A stretch of DNA of 64,000 nucleotides from Dietzia sp032248695 (GTDB lineage: Bacteria > Actinomycetota > Actinomycetes > Mycobacteriales > Mycobacteriaceae), in assembly GCF_032248695.1 (NCBI RefSeq), contig NZ_JAVHXC010000006.1, forward strand, positions 62,001 to 126,000. The letters are read 5' to 3'. This document shows positions 36,178-43,917 of the stretch, piece by piece. The notes under the pieces are model-generated. The model had not been told where the DNA came from, did not search any database, and worked only from the letters and a program-made list of their open reading frames with translations. The position numbers were made by a program, and so were the translations under genes. Every line of letters starts with the position of its first letter. Position 1 is the first letter of the stretch.

Positions 36178-36283
36178 TCGTGGGCGTTCGTTCTTTGTTC
36201 GCCTCACTTCCCGCGCCATCGCCCGCACCGCGGGACCCCCGCCCGCGAACTCCGGGTCGGATCCTCTGGTCGATGACGTAAAC

Positions 36284-36297
36284 TAGAACCCGTTCTA
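36284..36297. promoter_or_regulatory. KstR-like operator 3, at fadA5
   Basis: TAGAACCCGTTCTA has perfect 6-bp arms and matches the KstR consensus. It ends 24 bases before the fadA5 ATG, the same spacing as the fadE26 operator. Confidence 0.85.
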
Positions 36298-36321
36298 ACG
36301 TTGCTTCAGGAGGAGCGCCCC

Positions 36322-37488
36322 ATGGGAAATCCCGTCATCGTCGAGGCCGTCCGCACCCCGATCGGCAAGGCTCGCGGCGCCCTGTCCGGTCTTCACCCCG
36401 CGCACCTGCTGGGCGCCTCCCAGAAAGAGGTCATCCGCCGCGCCGGGATCGACGCCTCGCTCGTGGAGCAGGTCGTCGGCGGCTGCGTGTCGCAGGCCGG
36501 TGCGCAGGCCAACAACGTCACCCGCGGCGCGTGGCTCGCCTCCGGCCTGCCCTGGCAGACCGCCTGCACCACCATCGACTGCCAGTGCTCGTCCGCCCAG
36601 CAGGCCAACCACTTCATCGCCAACCTCATCCACGCGGGTGCGATCGACGTGGGCATCGCCTGCGGCGTGGAGTCGATGAGCTGGATCGCGCTGCGTGCGG
36701 CCGTGGGCAACGGTGAGAACGGGATGCCCCGGCCGGACGACTGGGAGCTGGACCTGCCGGACCAGTTCACCGCCGCCGACCGCATCGCCGCCCGCCGTGG
36801 CCTGTCCCGGGCCGACCTGGAGGAGCTGGGTGTTCGTTCCCAGGCCAACGCGAAGCGCGCCTGGGAGGAGGGCCGCTTCGATCGTGAGACCTTCGCCGTC
36901 GAGGCCCCCGAGCGCCTCAAGGACGGCACCTACACCGGCGAGACGGTGACCGTCACCCGCGACCAGGGCCTCCGCGAGACCACCGCCGAGTCTCTCGCCG
37001 GCCTCAAGCCCGTGATGGAGGGCGGCCTGCACACGGCCGGCACCTCCAGCCAGCTCTCCGACGGCTCCGCTGCAGTTCTGCTCATGGACGAGGACGTCGC
37101 CCGCGCCCACGGGCTGACCCCGCGTGCGCGCATCGTCCACCAGGCCCTGGTCGGCGGCGAGCCGGAGTACCACCTCGACGGTCCCGTCCAGGCCACCCAG
37201 CGGGTCCTCGACCGCTCGGGGATGTCCATCTCCGACTTCGATCTCTTCGAATGCAACGAGGCGTTCGCCTCGGTGCTCCTAAGCTGGGCGCAGGTGCACG
37301 GGCCCGACATGGACAAGGTCAACGTCAACGGCGGTGCGATCGCGATCGGCCACCCCGTCGGCAGCACCGGGTCGCGGCTCATCACCACCGCCCTGCACGA
37401 GCTCGAGCGCACGGACGGCGAACGCGCCCTCGTCACGATGTGCGCGGGCGGCGCCCAGGCGTCGGCGAGCATCATCGAGAGGATCTGA
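36322..37488 (+). CDS. fadA5: Steroid thiolase FadA5
   Basis: 388 residues. ATG 36322 has AGGAGGAG six bases upstream; the frame's earlier start is too close to the operator. Thiolase catalytic set: nucleophile Cys89 (DCQCSSAQQ), NEAFAS, GHPVGSTG with catalytic His, and CAGG with the second Cys near the C-terminus. FadA5 releases acetyl-CoA or propionyl-CoA from 3-ketoacyl-CoA steroids in side-chain beta-oxidation. The position divergent from cyp125 and upstream of a ddn-like gene matches Rv3545c-Rv3547. Confidence 0.93.
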   Translation: MGNPVIVEAVRTPIGKARGALSGLHPAHLLGASQKEVIRRAGIDASLVEQVVGGCVSQAGAQANNVTRGAWLASGLPWQTACTTIDCQCSSAQQANHFIANLIHAGAIDVGIACGVESMSWIALRAAVGNGENGMPRPDDWELDLPDQFTAADRIAARRGLSRADLEELGVRSQANAKRAWEEGRFDRETFAVEAPERLKDGTYTGETVTVTRDQGLRETTAESLAGLKPVMEGGLHTAGTSSQLSDGSAAVLLMDEDVARAHGLTPRARIVHQALVGGEPEYHLDGPVQATQRVLDRSGMSISDFDLFECNEAFASVLLSWAQVHGPDMDKVNVNGGAIAIGHPVGSTGSRLITTALHELERTDGERALVTMCAGGAQASASIIERI

Positions 37489-37489
37489 C

Positions 37490-38074
37490 ATGAGCGACGT
37501 CATCGAGATGGCGACGAGCCGGCGGCGGGAGATCTTCGCCGCCGTGTCGTCGGCCAGCGGCCCCGAGGACGCGGTGGGGGCGGTCGCGAGCCTGCTGTCC
37601 GTCTCCGCCGAGGAGGCGCGGCGGGTGCTCCGGGCCCCCCTCGAGGCGTTCGCCGGTTCCGCGGCCGGTGCGTCCTCCGGCGACGCCGGTCAGGGGTTCG
37701 CGCTGCGCCCGTTCACGGAGTCCGACGACCACACCGCGCTGTTCCACTCCCGCTCGTCGGACTCCACGTCCGCGACCGGGGGAAGCTGGGACCAGGACAG
37801 GACGGAGCGGGAACTCCGCGACGGCCTTGCCCGCATCGAGGCGGAGTCCGCGATGTGGTTCGTCGCCGTCGACACCGCGCGGGACGCCCTGGTCGGACTG
37901 GTCTTCGGTGAGCAGATCGACAACGGTGACGTGGACGTGGCGATCTGGATCCGCCCCGAGGAGCGCAAGAAGGGCTTCGGGATGGCGGCGCTCAAGGAGA
38001 GCCGGCGTGAACTCGCGGCGTTCTTCCCGGGCAAGCACGTCATCGTGCGGGCACCCCTGGCCGGTGGCCGGTGA
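37490..38074 (+). CDS. Putative GNAT-like acetyltransferase between fadA5 and ddn
   Basis: 194 residues, ATG one base after the fadA5 stop. An Ala-rich helical N-terminus (1-60) is followed by a domain with FALRPFTESDD, a central WFVAVDTARDALVGLVFGE strand pair and RPEERKKGFGMAALKE (about 161-176), which resembles the acetyl-CoA loop of GNAT enzymes. The call is based on this layout only. The GTGA overlap with the ddn-like gene shows it is in the fadA5 operon. There is no such gene between Rv3546 and Rv3547. Function unknown. Confidence 0.6.
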   Translation: MSDVIEMATSRRREIFAAVSSASGPEDAVGAVASLLSVSAEEARRVLRAPLEAFAGSAAGASSGDAGQGFALRPFTESDDHTALFHSRSSDSTSATGGSWDQDRTERELRDGLARIEAESAMWFVAVDTARDALVGLVFGEQIDNGDVDVAIWIRPEERKKGFGMAALKESRRELAAFFPGKHVIVRAPLAGGR

Positions 38075-38574
38075 GCGGAGCCGATCCGCGGCCCGAGACG
38101 GGCGTCGACGACCCGCGGCGTGGTGCGCCGTGGGTCGTCGGCGTCATCAAGGTGATGTCGCGGGTCAACACGTGGGCCTACCGGGTCTCCGGGGGACGGC
38201 TCGGTGGGTCGTGGCGGGTGGGGTCGGCGCTCCGCGCGCCGGTGCCCGTGTGCCTGCTCACCACCACGGGCCGCAAGTCCGGGGAGCCCCGGACCGTCCC
38301 ACTGCTGCACTTCCCCGACGGCGACCGGGTACTGCTCGTCGCCTCCCAGGGCGGGCTGCCCAAGCACCCGCAGTGGTACCTGAACGTTCTCGCCGACCCG
38401 GCCGTCACCGTCCAGGTGGGTCGCCGTAGCCGGGCGATGACGGCGAGGGAGGCCACACCGGCCGAGCGGGCCGAACTCTGGCCGAGGCTCGTCGAGCGTT
38501 ACGCGGACTTCGCCGACTACCAGGCCAACACGAGCCGGGTCATCCCGGTCCTCATCTGCGAACCCCGCCGTTAG
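38071..38574 (+). CDS. ddn: Deazaflavin (F420)-dependent nitroreductase, Ddn family
   Basis: 167 residues, GTG start overlapping the previous stop. Family hallmarks: VCLLTTTGRKSGEPRTVPLL (about 60-79) forming the split beta-barrel that binds F420, LLVASQGG and HPQWYLNVLADP (about 99-110). Ddn (Rv3547) reduces quinones and activates nitroimidazoles and is the gene next to fadA5 in M. tuberculosis; the neighbourhood is conserved here. Followed 26 bases later by a terminator hairpin. Confidence 0.88.
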   Translation: MSGADPRPETGVDDPRRGAPWVVGVIKVMSRVNTWAYRVSGGRLGGSWRVGSALRAPVPVCLLTTTGRKSGEPRTVPLLHFPDGDRVLLVASQGGLPKHPQWYLNVLADPAVTVQVGRRSRAMTAREATPAERAELWPRLVERYADFADYQANTSRVIPVLICEPRR

Positions 38575-38600
38575 CCACACCACGCGCGACCACCCTCCTG

Positions 38601-38632
38601 CGGCCGAGGACCTCCGACGAGGTCCTCGGCCG
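38601..38632 (+). terminator. Hairpin after the fadA5-ddn operon
   Basis: Perfect 14-bp stem (38601-38614 with 38619-38632), 4-base loop, 27 bases past the ddn stop, followed by TTCGT. A clear intrinsic-type hairpin with a weak T tract. Confidence 0.8.
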
Positions 38633-38740
38633 TTCGTCATGCCGTGACCAGTTCGCCTAAGAACACACCCATACTTACAGTGCCCATTACCGCCTCTCCA
38701 GCCCCACCTGTCCCACCCGCCCCATATCCTGAGTGAACCC

Positions 38741-38772
38741 TTGACACATGCTGAGGCTTAAGGGATTCTAAT
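38741..38772 (+). promoter_or_regulatory. Candidate promoter of the repeat-protein gene
   Basis: TTGACA at 38741-38746 and TCTAAT at 38767-38772 resemble -35 and -10 elements, but the 20-base spacer is long. This 278-base gap is markedly more AT-rich than its surroundings. It holds the terminator above and no operator of either steroid regulator, so the repeat protein is probably independent of both regulons. Confidence 0.4.
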
Positions 38773-38852
38773 CTCCGGAAACGCACAAGACCTGCGCGTA
38801 TGCCCGCTCAACGCGCGGCGTCAGCGGGCGACTCTCAGGGGAAGGGTATTTT

Positions 38853-41195
38853 ATGAACAAGTCCACCAAGGTTGCCGCGGTCGCGGCATCCGTGGTGCTG
38901 GCCGCGGCCGGCACGAGCGGCGTCGCCAACGCGCAGATCATCGACTCCGCCAGCGTCACCAACATGCTCGGTGAGCTCCTCCAGTCCGGCTCCGCGGGGG
39001 GCGGGCTCCCCACCGACTCGGCCGGCCTGAACCCCCTCGGTGGGTCGTCCGACGTCCCCGGCGGACTCATCCCGGGTTCCTCCGAGATCCCCGGCTCGTC
39101 AGCTCTCAATCCGCTCGCCGGATCCTCCGACCTGCCCGCGCTCAGCAGCGAGCCCCTCGGCGGGTCTGCCACCGCCCCGGGGTCGACCGAGCTCCTGGGC
39201 GGGTCCTCCGATCTGCCCGCGCTCAGCACCGAGCCGCTCGCCGGCTCCGCCCAGCTGCCGGGCCTGGAGGGTTCGCTCAGCAACCTCACCCTGTCCGCCG
39301 AGGTCGTCGGTGACATCGGCTCCACAGATATGGCCCCGCTGTCCACGGACCTCTTCCAGACCGGTTCGACCGACATGGCCCCGCGGTCCACCGAGCTGGT
39401 CGGTGGCTCCGTCGCGGAGACCCCGCTCGCGCGGTCCGTCGATCTGCTCGACGTGGGCTCGACCGACATGGCCCCGCTGTCCACCGAGCTGGTCGGTGGC
39501 TCCGTCGCGGAGACCCCGCTCGCGCTGTCCGTCGATCTGCTCGACGTGGGCTCGACCGACATGGCCCCGCTGTCCACGGACCTCTTCCAGACCGGCTCGA
39601 CCGACATGGCCCCGCTGTCCACCGAGCTGGTCGGTGGCTCCGTCGCGGAGACCCCGCTCGCGCTGTCCGTCGATCTGCTCGACGTGGGCTCGACCGACAT
39701 GGCCCCGCTGTCCACGGACCTCTTCCAGACCGGCTCGACCGACATGGCCCCGCTGTCCACCGAGCTGGTCGGTGGCTCGACGGCCAGCACTCCCCTGTCC
39801 ATGGATCTCATCACCACCGGCTCGACCGCCGAGACCCCGCTCGCCCTGTCGGTGGATCTCATCGGCGGTTCCACGGCCACCACGCCGCTGGTCCTGTCCT
39901 TCGATCTCATCAACACCGGCTCCGAGGACATGGCCCCGCTGTCGACCGAGTTGTTCACCGTGGGCTCGGACGAGATGGCGCCGCTGTCCACCGCGCTCCT
40001 CGGCGGTTCGGCCGAGCTCGCGCCCGGCGGCTCCGCCGACATGGCCCCGCTGTCGACCGAGCTGTTCACCATCGGCTCGACCGAGATGACCCCGCTGAGC
40101 TCCTCGGCGGTTCGGCCGAGCTCGCGCCCGTCGGCTCCGCTGTCCACCGAGCTCCTCGGCGGTTCGGCCGAGCTCGCGCCCGTCGGCTCCGCCGACATGG
40201 CCCCGCTGTCGACCGAGCTGTTCACCATCGGCTCGACCGAGATGACCCCGCTGTCGACCGAGCTGTTCACCGTGGGCTCGGACGAGATGGCGCCGCTGTC
40301 CACCGAGCTCCTCGGCGGTTCGGCCGAGCTCGCGCCCGTCGGCTCCGCCGACATGGCCCCGCTGTCGACCGAGCTGTTCACCGTGGGCTCGGACGAGATG
40401 GCGCCGCTGTCCACCAACCTCCTCGGAGGCTCGTCGGATCTGGCTCCCGTGACCGGGTCCACCGGTATGGGGTCGACGGACATGGCGCCCCTCGTCAGCT
40501 CTATCGGCATGGAGCCGCTGTCCACCGAGCTCAACCTGCTGGGTGGCTCCGCCGAGCTGCCGGCCCTGTCGGCCGAGTTCCCGGACGGGTCCACCGAGGG
40601 CATCGGCGGCTCCGCCGTGCTCGTCGGCAAGGGCCTGCAGGGCTCGCTGACCAACGGCTCTGCCAACGAGATCACGGAGCCCGTGGGCGGGTCCATCACC
40701 GACGGCGGTGCACTGTCGCCGATCATCGGCTCCATCGCCGAGGGCGGCGTGCTGCCCGAGATCGCGGGATCGATCGACGACATCTCCGGCTCGGTCTCGG
40801 GCAACGGCGGATCGACCGGGCAGAGCTCGGACACCATCAACGGCTCGGCCGGTGGCGGCGCCGGCGTGCTCCTCGGTTCGGTCCAGGAGCTGACCTCGGT
40901 CAACGGGTCGCTCACCGCGTTCACGGGATCGCTGGAGAACGGCTCCACGCAGGGCACCACGTCCACGAACCTCGGGTCCACCCTGGGAACCGCGGCCTCT
41001 ATGGAATCGGGCGGTAGCCTCCTGCCCGTCCTCGCGGTGACCGCCGTGGCCGGCGGCGGCGCCGCCATCGCCACCGCCGCCGCGACCGGGGGCGTCGCCC
41101 TCCCGCCGCTGCCGACCCTCTGCGACCTGCCCTCGGCGCAGGTCGACCAGCTGGCCGCGCTCGGATCCGCGGACGCGCAGCGCTGCGTCAACTGA
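38853..41195 (+). CDS. Exported Gly-Ser repeat protein of unknown function
   Basis: 780 residues, ATG with AGGGGAAGGG upstream. A Sec signal peptide ends near residue 27 (VANA-QI). Residues about 28-150 carry loose GSSDLPALS-type repeats. Residues about 155-550 are repeats of 14-16 residues built on GS-x-(D/E)-MAPLST-x-L, alternating with GGSVAETPLALSVDL. Residues about 550-720 keep Gly-Ser at regular intervals. A hydrophobic Ala/Gly stretch (about 722-751) and two Cys (757, 778) close the protein. The regular GS turn suggests a beta-solenoid-like surface or wall protein. I recognise no family. Residues about 416-429 are read in a shifted frame (see findings). Confidence 0.85.
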   Translation: MNKSTKVAAVAASVVLAAAGTSGVANAQIIDSASVTNMLGELLQSGSAGGGLPTDSAGLNPLGGSSDVPGGLIPGSSEIPGSSALNPLAGSSDLPALSSEPLGGSATAPGSTELLGGSSDLPALSTEPLAGSAQLPGLEGSLSNLTLSAEVVGDIGSTDMAPLSTDLFQTGSTDMAPRSTELVGGSVAETPLARSVDLLDVGSTDMAPLSTELVGGSVAETPLALSVDLLDVGSTDMAPLSTDLFQTGSTDMAPLSTELVGGSVAETPLALSVDLLDVGSTDMAPLSTDLFQTGSTDMAPLSTELVGGSTASTPLSMDLITTGSTAETPLALSVDLIGGSTATTPLVLSFDLINTGSEDMAPLSTELFTVGSDEMAPLSTALLGGSAELAPGGSADMAPLSTELFTIGSTEMTPLSSSAVRPSSRPSAPLSTELLGGSAELAPVGSADMAPLSTELFTIGSTEMTPLSTELFTVGSDEMAPLSTELLGGSAELAPVGSADMAPLSTELFTVGSDEMAPLSTNLLGGSSDLAPVTGSTGMGSTDMAPLVSSIGMEPLSTELNLLGGSAELPALSAEFPDGSTEGIGGSAVLVGKGLQGSLTNGSANEITEPVGGSITDGGALSPIIGSIAEGGVLPEIAGSIDDISGSVSGNGGSTGQSSDTINGSAGGGAGVLLGSVQELTSVNGSLTAFTGSLENGSTQGTTSTNLGSTLGTAASMESGGSLLPVLAVTAVAGGGAAIATAAATGGVALPPLPTLCDLPSAQVDQLAALGSADAQRCVN
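39456..39778 (+). repeat. 138-bp tandem repeat inside the Gly-Ser repeat gene
   Basis: Bases 39456-39640 recur identically at 39594-39778, a 185-base identity at an offset of 138 bases (46 codons). Less perfect copies of the same sub-units extend from about 39319 to 40460. The exactness at synonymous positions indicates recent duplication or gene conversion. Confidence 0.9.
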
Positions 41196-41235
41196 ACCGA
41201 GCCGACCTCCCCACCGGAGGCCGGTGACCATACGA

Positions 41236-41268
41236 AGGAGCCCCGCACCACCACGGTGCGGGGCTCCT
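41236..41268. terminator. Bidirectional hairpin between the repeat gene and the Rv3548c-like SDR
   Basis: Perfect 14-bp stem (41236-41249 with 41255-41268), 5-base loop, 40 bases after the repeat gene and 28 bases from the end of the convergent SDR gene. Confidence 0.8.
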
Positions 41269-41296
41269 CCGTGTCCGGGGCGCTACCGGTTAGGGA

Positions 41297-42214
41297 TCAG
41301 CGGGCGCCGTAGACCGGGACCGGCGTGGGCGACTCCGTCAGCAGGCGCGGGACGACCGCCCCGAGCTCAGCCGGATCCCACTTCGCGCCCTTGTCCTCGG
41401 ACGCCGCGCGCTGCCACCCGTCGCAGACGGTGACCTTGCCGCCCTCGACCTCGAAGACACGGCCGGTCACCTCGGCCGACTCCTCCGAGCCGAGCCACAC
41501 CACCAGCGGCGAGATGTTGGCCGGGTCCATGACGTCGAACGACCCGTCCTCGGGAGCCGCCATCTGCGCGGCCATGGCCTCGCCGGCCGAGGTCGTCATC
41601 CGCGTGCGGGCGGACGGGGCGATCGCGTTGGCGGTGACCCCGTAGCCCTTCATCTCGGCCGCGGTCTGGATGGTCAGCAGCGCGATGCCGGCCTTGGCGG
41701 TCGCGTAGTTGCCCTGGCCGACCGACCCGAACAGACCCGCACCCGACGAGGTGTTGATGACGCGAGCCTGACGCGGCCGCCCGGCCTTGGACTCGGCCCG
41801 CCAGTACTCGGCGGCGTGACGCAGCGGCGCGTAGTGCCCCTTGAGGTGGACGGTGATGACGTTGTCCCAGTCGCTCTCGCTCATCCCGACGAGCATCTTG
41901 TCCCGCAGGAAGCCCGCGTTGTTCACCAACACGTCCAGCCCGCCGAACGTGTCGATCGCCTGCTGGACGAGCTCGCGGGCCCCCTCCCACGAGGAGATGT
42001 CGTTGCCGTTGACCACGGCGTCGCCGCCGGCGGCCTTGATCTCCGCCACGACCTGCTCGGCCGGGGACTCCCCGACGTTCGACCCGTCGAGGCCGGCGCC
42101 GAGATCGTTGACCACGACCTTGGCTCCCTCGGCCGCGAAGGCGAGCGCGTGCTCCCGGCCGATGCCCCGGCCGGCGCCGGTGACGATGACGACGCGTCCG
42201 TCGCAGATTCCCAT
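41297..42214 (-). CDS. Short-chain dehydrogenase, Rv3548c-like
   Basis: 305 residues. TGAGRGIG (12-19), NNAG (98-101), Ser157-Tyr170-Lys174 (GNYATAK) intact. It belongs to the same long-tailed SDR group as Hsd4A, sharing LRDKMLVGMSESDWD, but is clearly distinct. The position, convergent to the fadA5-ddn side and next to a second SDR and divergent echA20, corresponds to Rv3548c. Substrate unknown; KstR2 regulation is inferred from the site at 43058-43075 if it is cotranscribed with the next gene (57-base gap). Confidence 0.82.
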   Translation of the reverse strand: MGICDGRVVIVTGAGRGIGREHALAFAAEGAKVVVNDLGAGLDGSNVGESPAEQVVAEIKAAGGDAVVNGNDISSWEGARELVQQAIDTFGGLDVLVNNAGFLRDKMLVGMSESDWDNVITVHLKGHYAPLRHAAEYWRAESKAGRPRQARVINTSSGAGLFGSVGQGNYATAKAGIALLTIQTAAEMKGYGVTANAIAPSARTRMTTSAGEAMAAQMAAPEDGSFDVMDPANISPLVVWLGSEESAEVTGRVFEVEGGKVTVCDGWQRAASEDKGAKWDPAELGAVVPRLLTESPTPVPVYGAR

Positions 42215-42271
42215 GTCAGTCTCCTTGTTCAGTGTGCGTGCGGTTGTGGTCGCCCGGCGGAGCCGGAGCGA

Positions 42272-43045
42272 TCAGTGCTTGTTGTCGGCCGTGGACGCCG
42301 ACAGGAAGGCCGGCTTCTCGCCGCCCCCGTGGACCAGCAGTTCCGCGCCCGTGATGTAAGCGGCGAGCGGCGACGCCAGGAACGCGGCGGCCCGGCCGAC
42401 GTCCCGCGGCTCGGCCATCCGGCCCATCGGGATCGTCGCGTCGACGGCGGCGACCCCCTCGGCGTCCCCGTAGTGCATCTCGGCCAGCTCGGTCTTGACC
42501 GGACCCACCACGACCGAGTTCACCCGGACCGCGGGGGCCCATTCCACGGCGAGGGACTGCGTGAGCGAGTCGACACCCGCCTTCGCCGCGCCGTACGAGG
42601 CGGTGCCCGGCGACGGCCGGTGGCCGGAGACGGACGAGATGTTGATGATCGACCCGCCGGTCGGCTGCATCACCCGGTTCGCCTCCTGCGCGACGGTCAG
42701 CGCCGACAGGAGGTTCAGGGCCACGATCTTGGCGTGGAAGTTGGCGCTCGCGTCGGCGGCCAGGGCGAACGGTGCGCCGCCGGCGTTGTTGACGACCACG
42801 TCGAGTCGGCCGTGGCGCTCGACGATCTCGTCCACCATGGTGCGGACCGCGTCGGCATCGCGGAGGTCGACGGAGTGGAACTCGAGGTCGGCGACATCAG
42901 ACCCCTCCTCGGCGGGACGACGGGCGCACGTGATGACGACGGCGCCGGCCTCCCGGAAGACAGTGCTGATGCCGGCACCCACGCCGCGTACGCCGCCCGT
43001 GACGAGGACGACCTTCCCCGCCAGACCCAGATCGATGTTCGTCAT
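42272..43045 (-). CDS. Short-chain dehydrogenase, Rv3549c-like
   Basis: 257 residues from ATG 43045; the frame's earlier start enters the operator. TGGVRGVG (16-23), NNAG (86-89), Ser138-Tyr151-Lys155 (SYGAAK) intact. A classic FabG-sized SDR. It is divergent from echA20 over a KstR2-like site, as Rv3549c is from Rv3550. A role in HIP ring degradation is expected from the regulon, but the reaction is not assigned. Confidence 0.84.
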   Translation of the reverse strand: MTNIDLGLAGKVVLVTGGVRGVGAGISTVFREAGAVVITCARRPAEEGSDVADLEFHSVDLRDADAVRTMVDEIVERHGRLDVVVNNAGGAPFALAADASANFHAKIVALNLLSALTVAQEANRVMQPTGGSIINISSVSGHRPSPGTASYGAAKAGVDSLTQSLAVEWAPAVRVNSVVVGPVKTELAEMHYGDAEGVAAVDATIPMGRMAEPRDVGRAAAFLASPLAAYITGAELLVHGGGEKPAFLSASTADNKH

Positions 43046-43057
43046 GCGTGCTAGCCT

Positions 43058-43075
43058 ACCAAGCAAGCATTTGGT
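43058..43075. promoter_or_regulatory. KstR2-like operator between the Rv3549c-like SDR and echA20
   Basis: On the minus strand ACCAAATGCTTGCTTGGT contains ACCAAATGCTTGCT, one mismatch from AnCAAGnnCTTGnT. It starts 13 bases from the SDR ATG and lies 47 bases from echA20. It is the weakest of the five sites of this type. Confidence 0.75.
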
Positions 43076-43122
43076 TAGTCACTGCGCAGTCACGGACGGC
43101 GGTGGCGCGCGAAGGGAGCTCC

Positions 43123-43917
43123 ATGGGCATCAACGTCGACAAGGGCGCGGACGGGATAGCCACCGTCACGGTCGACTACCCCCCTGTCAACGCCATCCCC
43201 TCGGCGGGATGGTTCGAACTCGGTGAGCAGATCCTCGCCGCGGGGCGCGACCCCGAGGTGCACGTGGTGATCCTGCGGGCCGAGGGCCGCGGGTTCAACG
43301 CGGGCGTCGACATCAAGGAGATGCAGGACTTCGAGGGATTCGACCACCTGCTCGCCGCCAACCGCGGCTGCTACGTGGCGTTCAACGCCGTCTACGAGTG
43401 CGCGGTCCCCGTGATCGCCGCCGTCAACGGCTTCTGCGTCGGCGGCGGGATCGGCCTGGTGGGCAATGCCGACTGCATCGTCGCCTCCGACGACGCCGTC
43501 TTCGGCCTCCCGGAGGTCGACCGGGGCGCGCTCGGCGCCGCCACCCACCTGTCGCGCATGGTGCCCCCGCACATGCTGCGCACCCTGTACTACACCTCCC
43601 GCAACGTGACCGCGCAGCAGCTGCACTCGTGGGGCACGGTCTACGACGTCGTGCCGCGCGACCAGCTCGACGCCGCCGCGCGCGACCTGGCGGAGGCCAT
43701 CGCCGCCAAGGACACCCGGGTGATCCGGGCGGCCAAGGAAGCCATCAACCACATCGACCCGGTCGACGTGAAGTCCTCGTACCGCATGGAGCAGGGCTTC
43801 ACCTTCGAACTCAACCTCGCCGGCGTGGCCGACGAGCATCGTGACGAGTTCGTCAAGACCGGGAAGAACCTGGACAAGCGAGACAACCGAACCGAGAGGA
43901 CGGGCGAGAACAAGTGA
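43123..43917 (+). CDS. echA20: EchA20, crotonase-fold ring hydrolase of HIP degradation
   Basis: 264 residues. ATG 43123 with GAAGGGAG five bases upstream; the frame's earlier start would cover the operator. Crotonase fold: GFNAGVDIKEMQ (about 59-70) and NGFCVGGGIGLVGNADC (about 101-117) form the oxyanion hole. EchA20 was shown to open ring D of the HIP-derived CoA ester before IpdAB opens ring C. It heads echA20-ipdA-ipdB-ipdC, all joined by overlapping stops and starts. Confidence 0.92.
   Translation: MGINVDKGADGIATVTVDYPPVNAIPSAGWFELGEQILAAGRDPEVHVVILRAEGRGFNAGVDIKEMQDFEGFDHLLAANRGCYVAFNAVYECAVPVIAAVNGFCVGGGIGLVGNADCIVASDDAVFGLPEVDRGALGAATHLSRMVPPHMLRTLYYTSRNVTAQQLHSWGTVYDVVPRDQLDAAARDLAEAIAAKDTRVIRAAKEAINHIDPVDVKSSYRMEQGFTFELNLAGVADEHRDEFVKTGKNLDKRDNRTERTGENK

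Noticed and set aside
39319..40460. Possible CRISPR array (regular direct repeats)
   Set aside because: The repeats are in frame, coding, variable in period and without unique spacers; no cas genes nearby.
38853..41195. PE_PGRS or RTX-type protein
   Set aside because: No PE domain, no GGAGG or GGxGxD motifs; the unit is GS-x-x-MAPLST.
38768..41254. Open frame of 828 codons on the minus strand across the repeat-protein gene
   Set aside because: It is antisense to the repeats, has no ribosome site at its start and mirrors the GC-rich codon pattern; the plus-strand gene has signal peptide, ribosome site and terminator.
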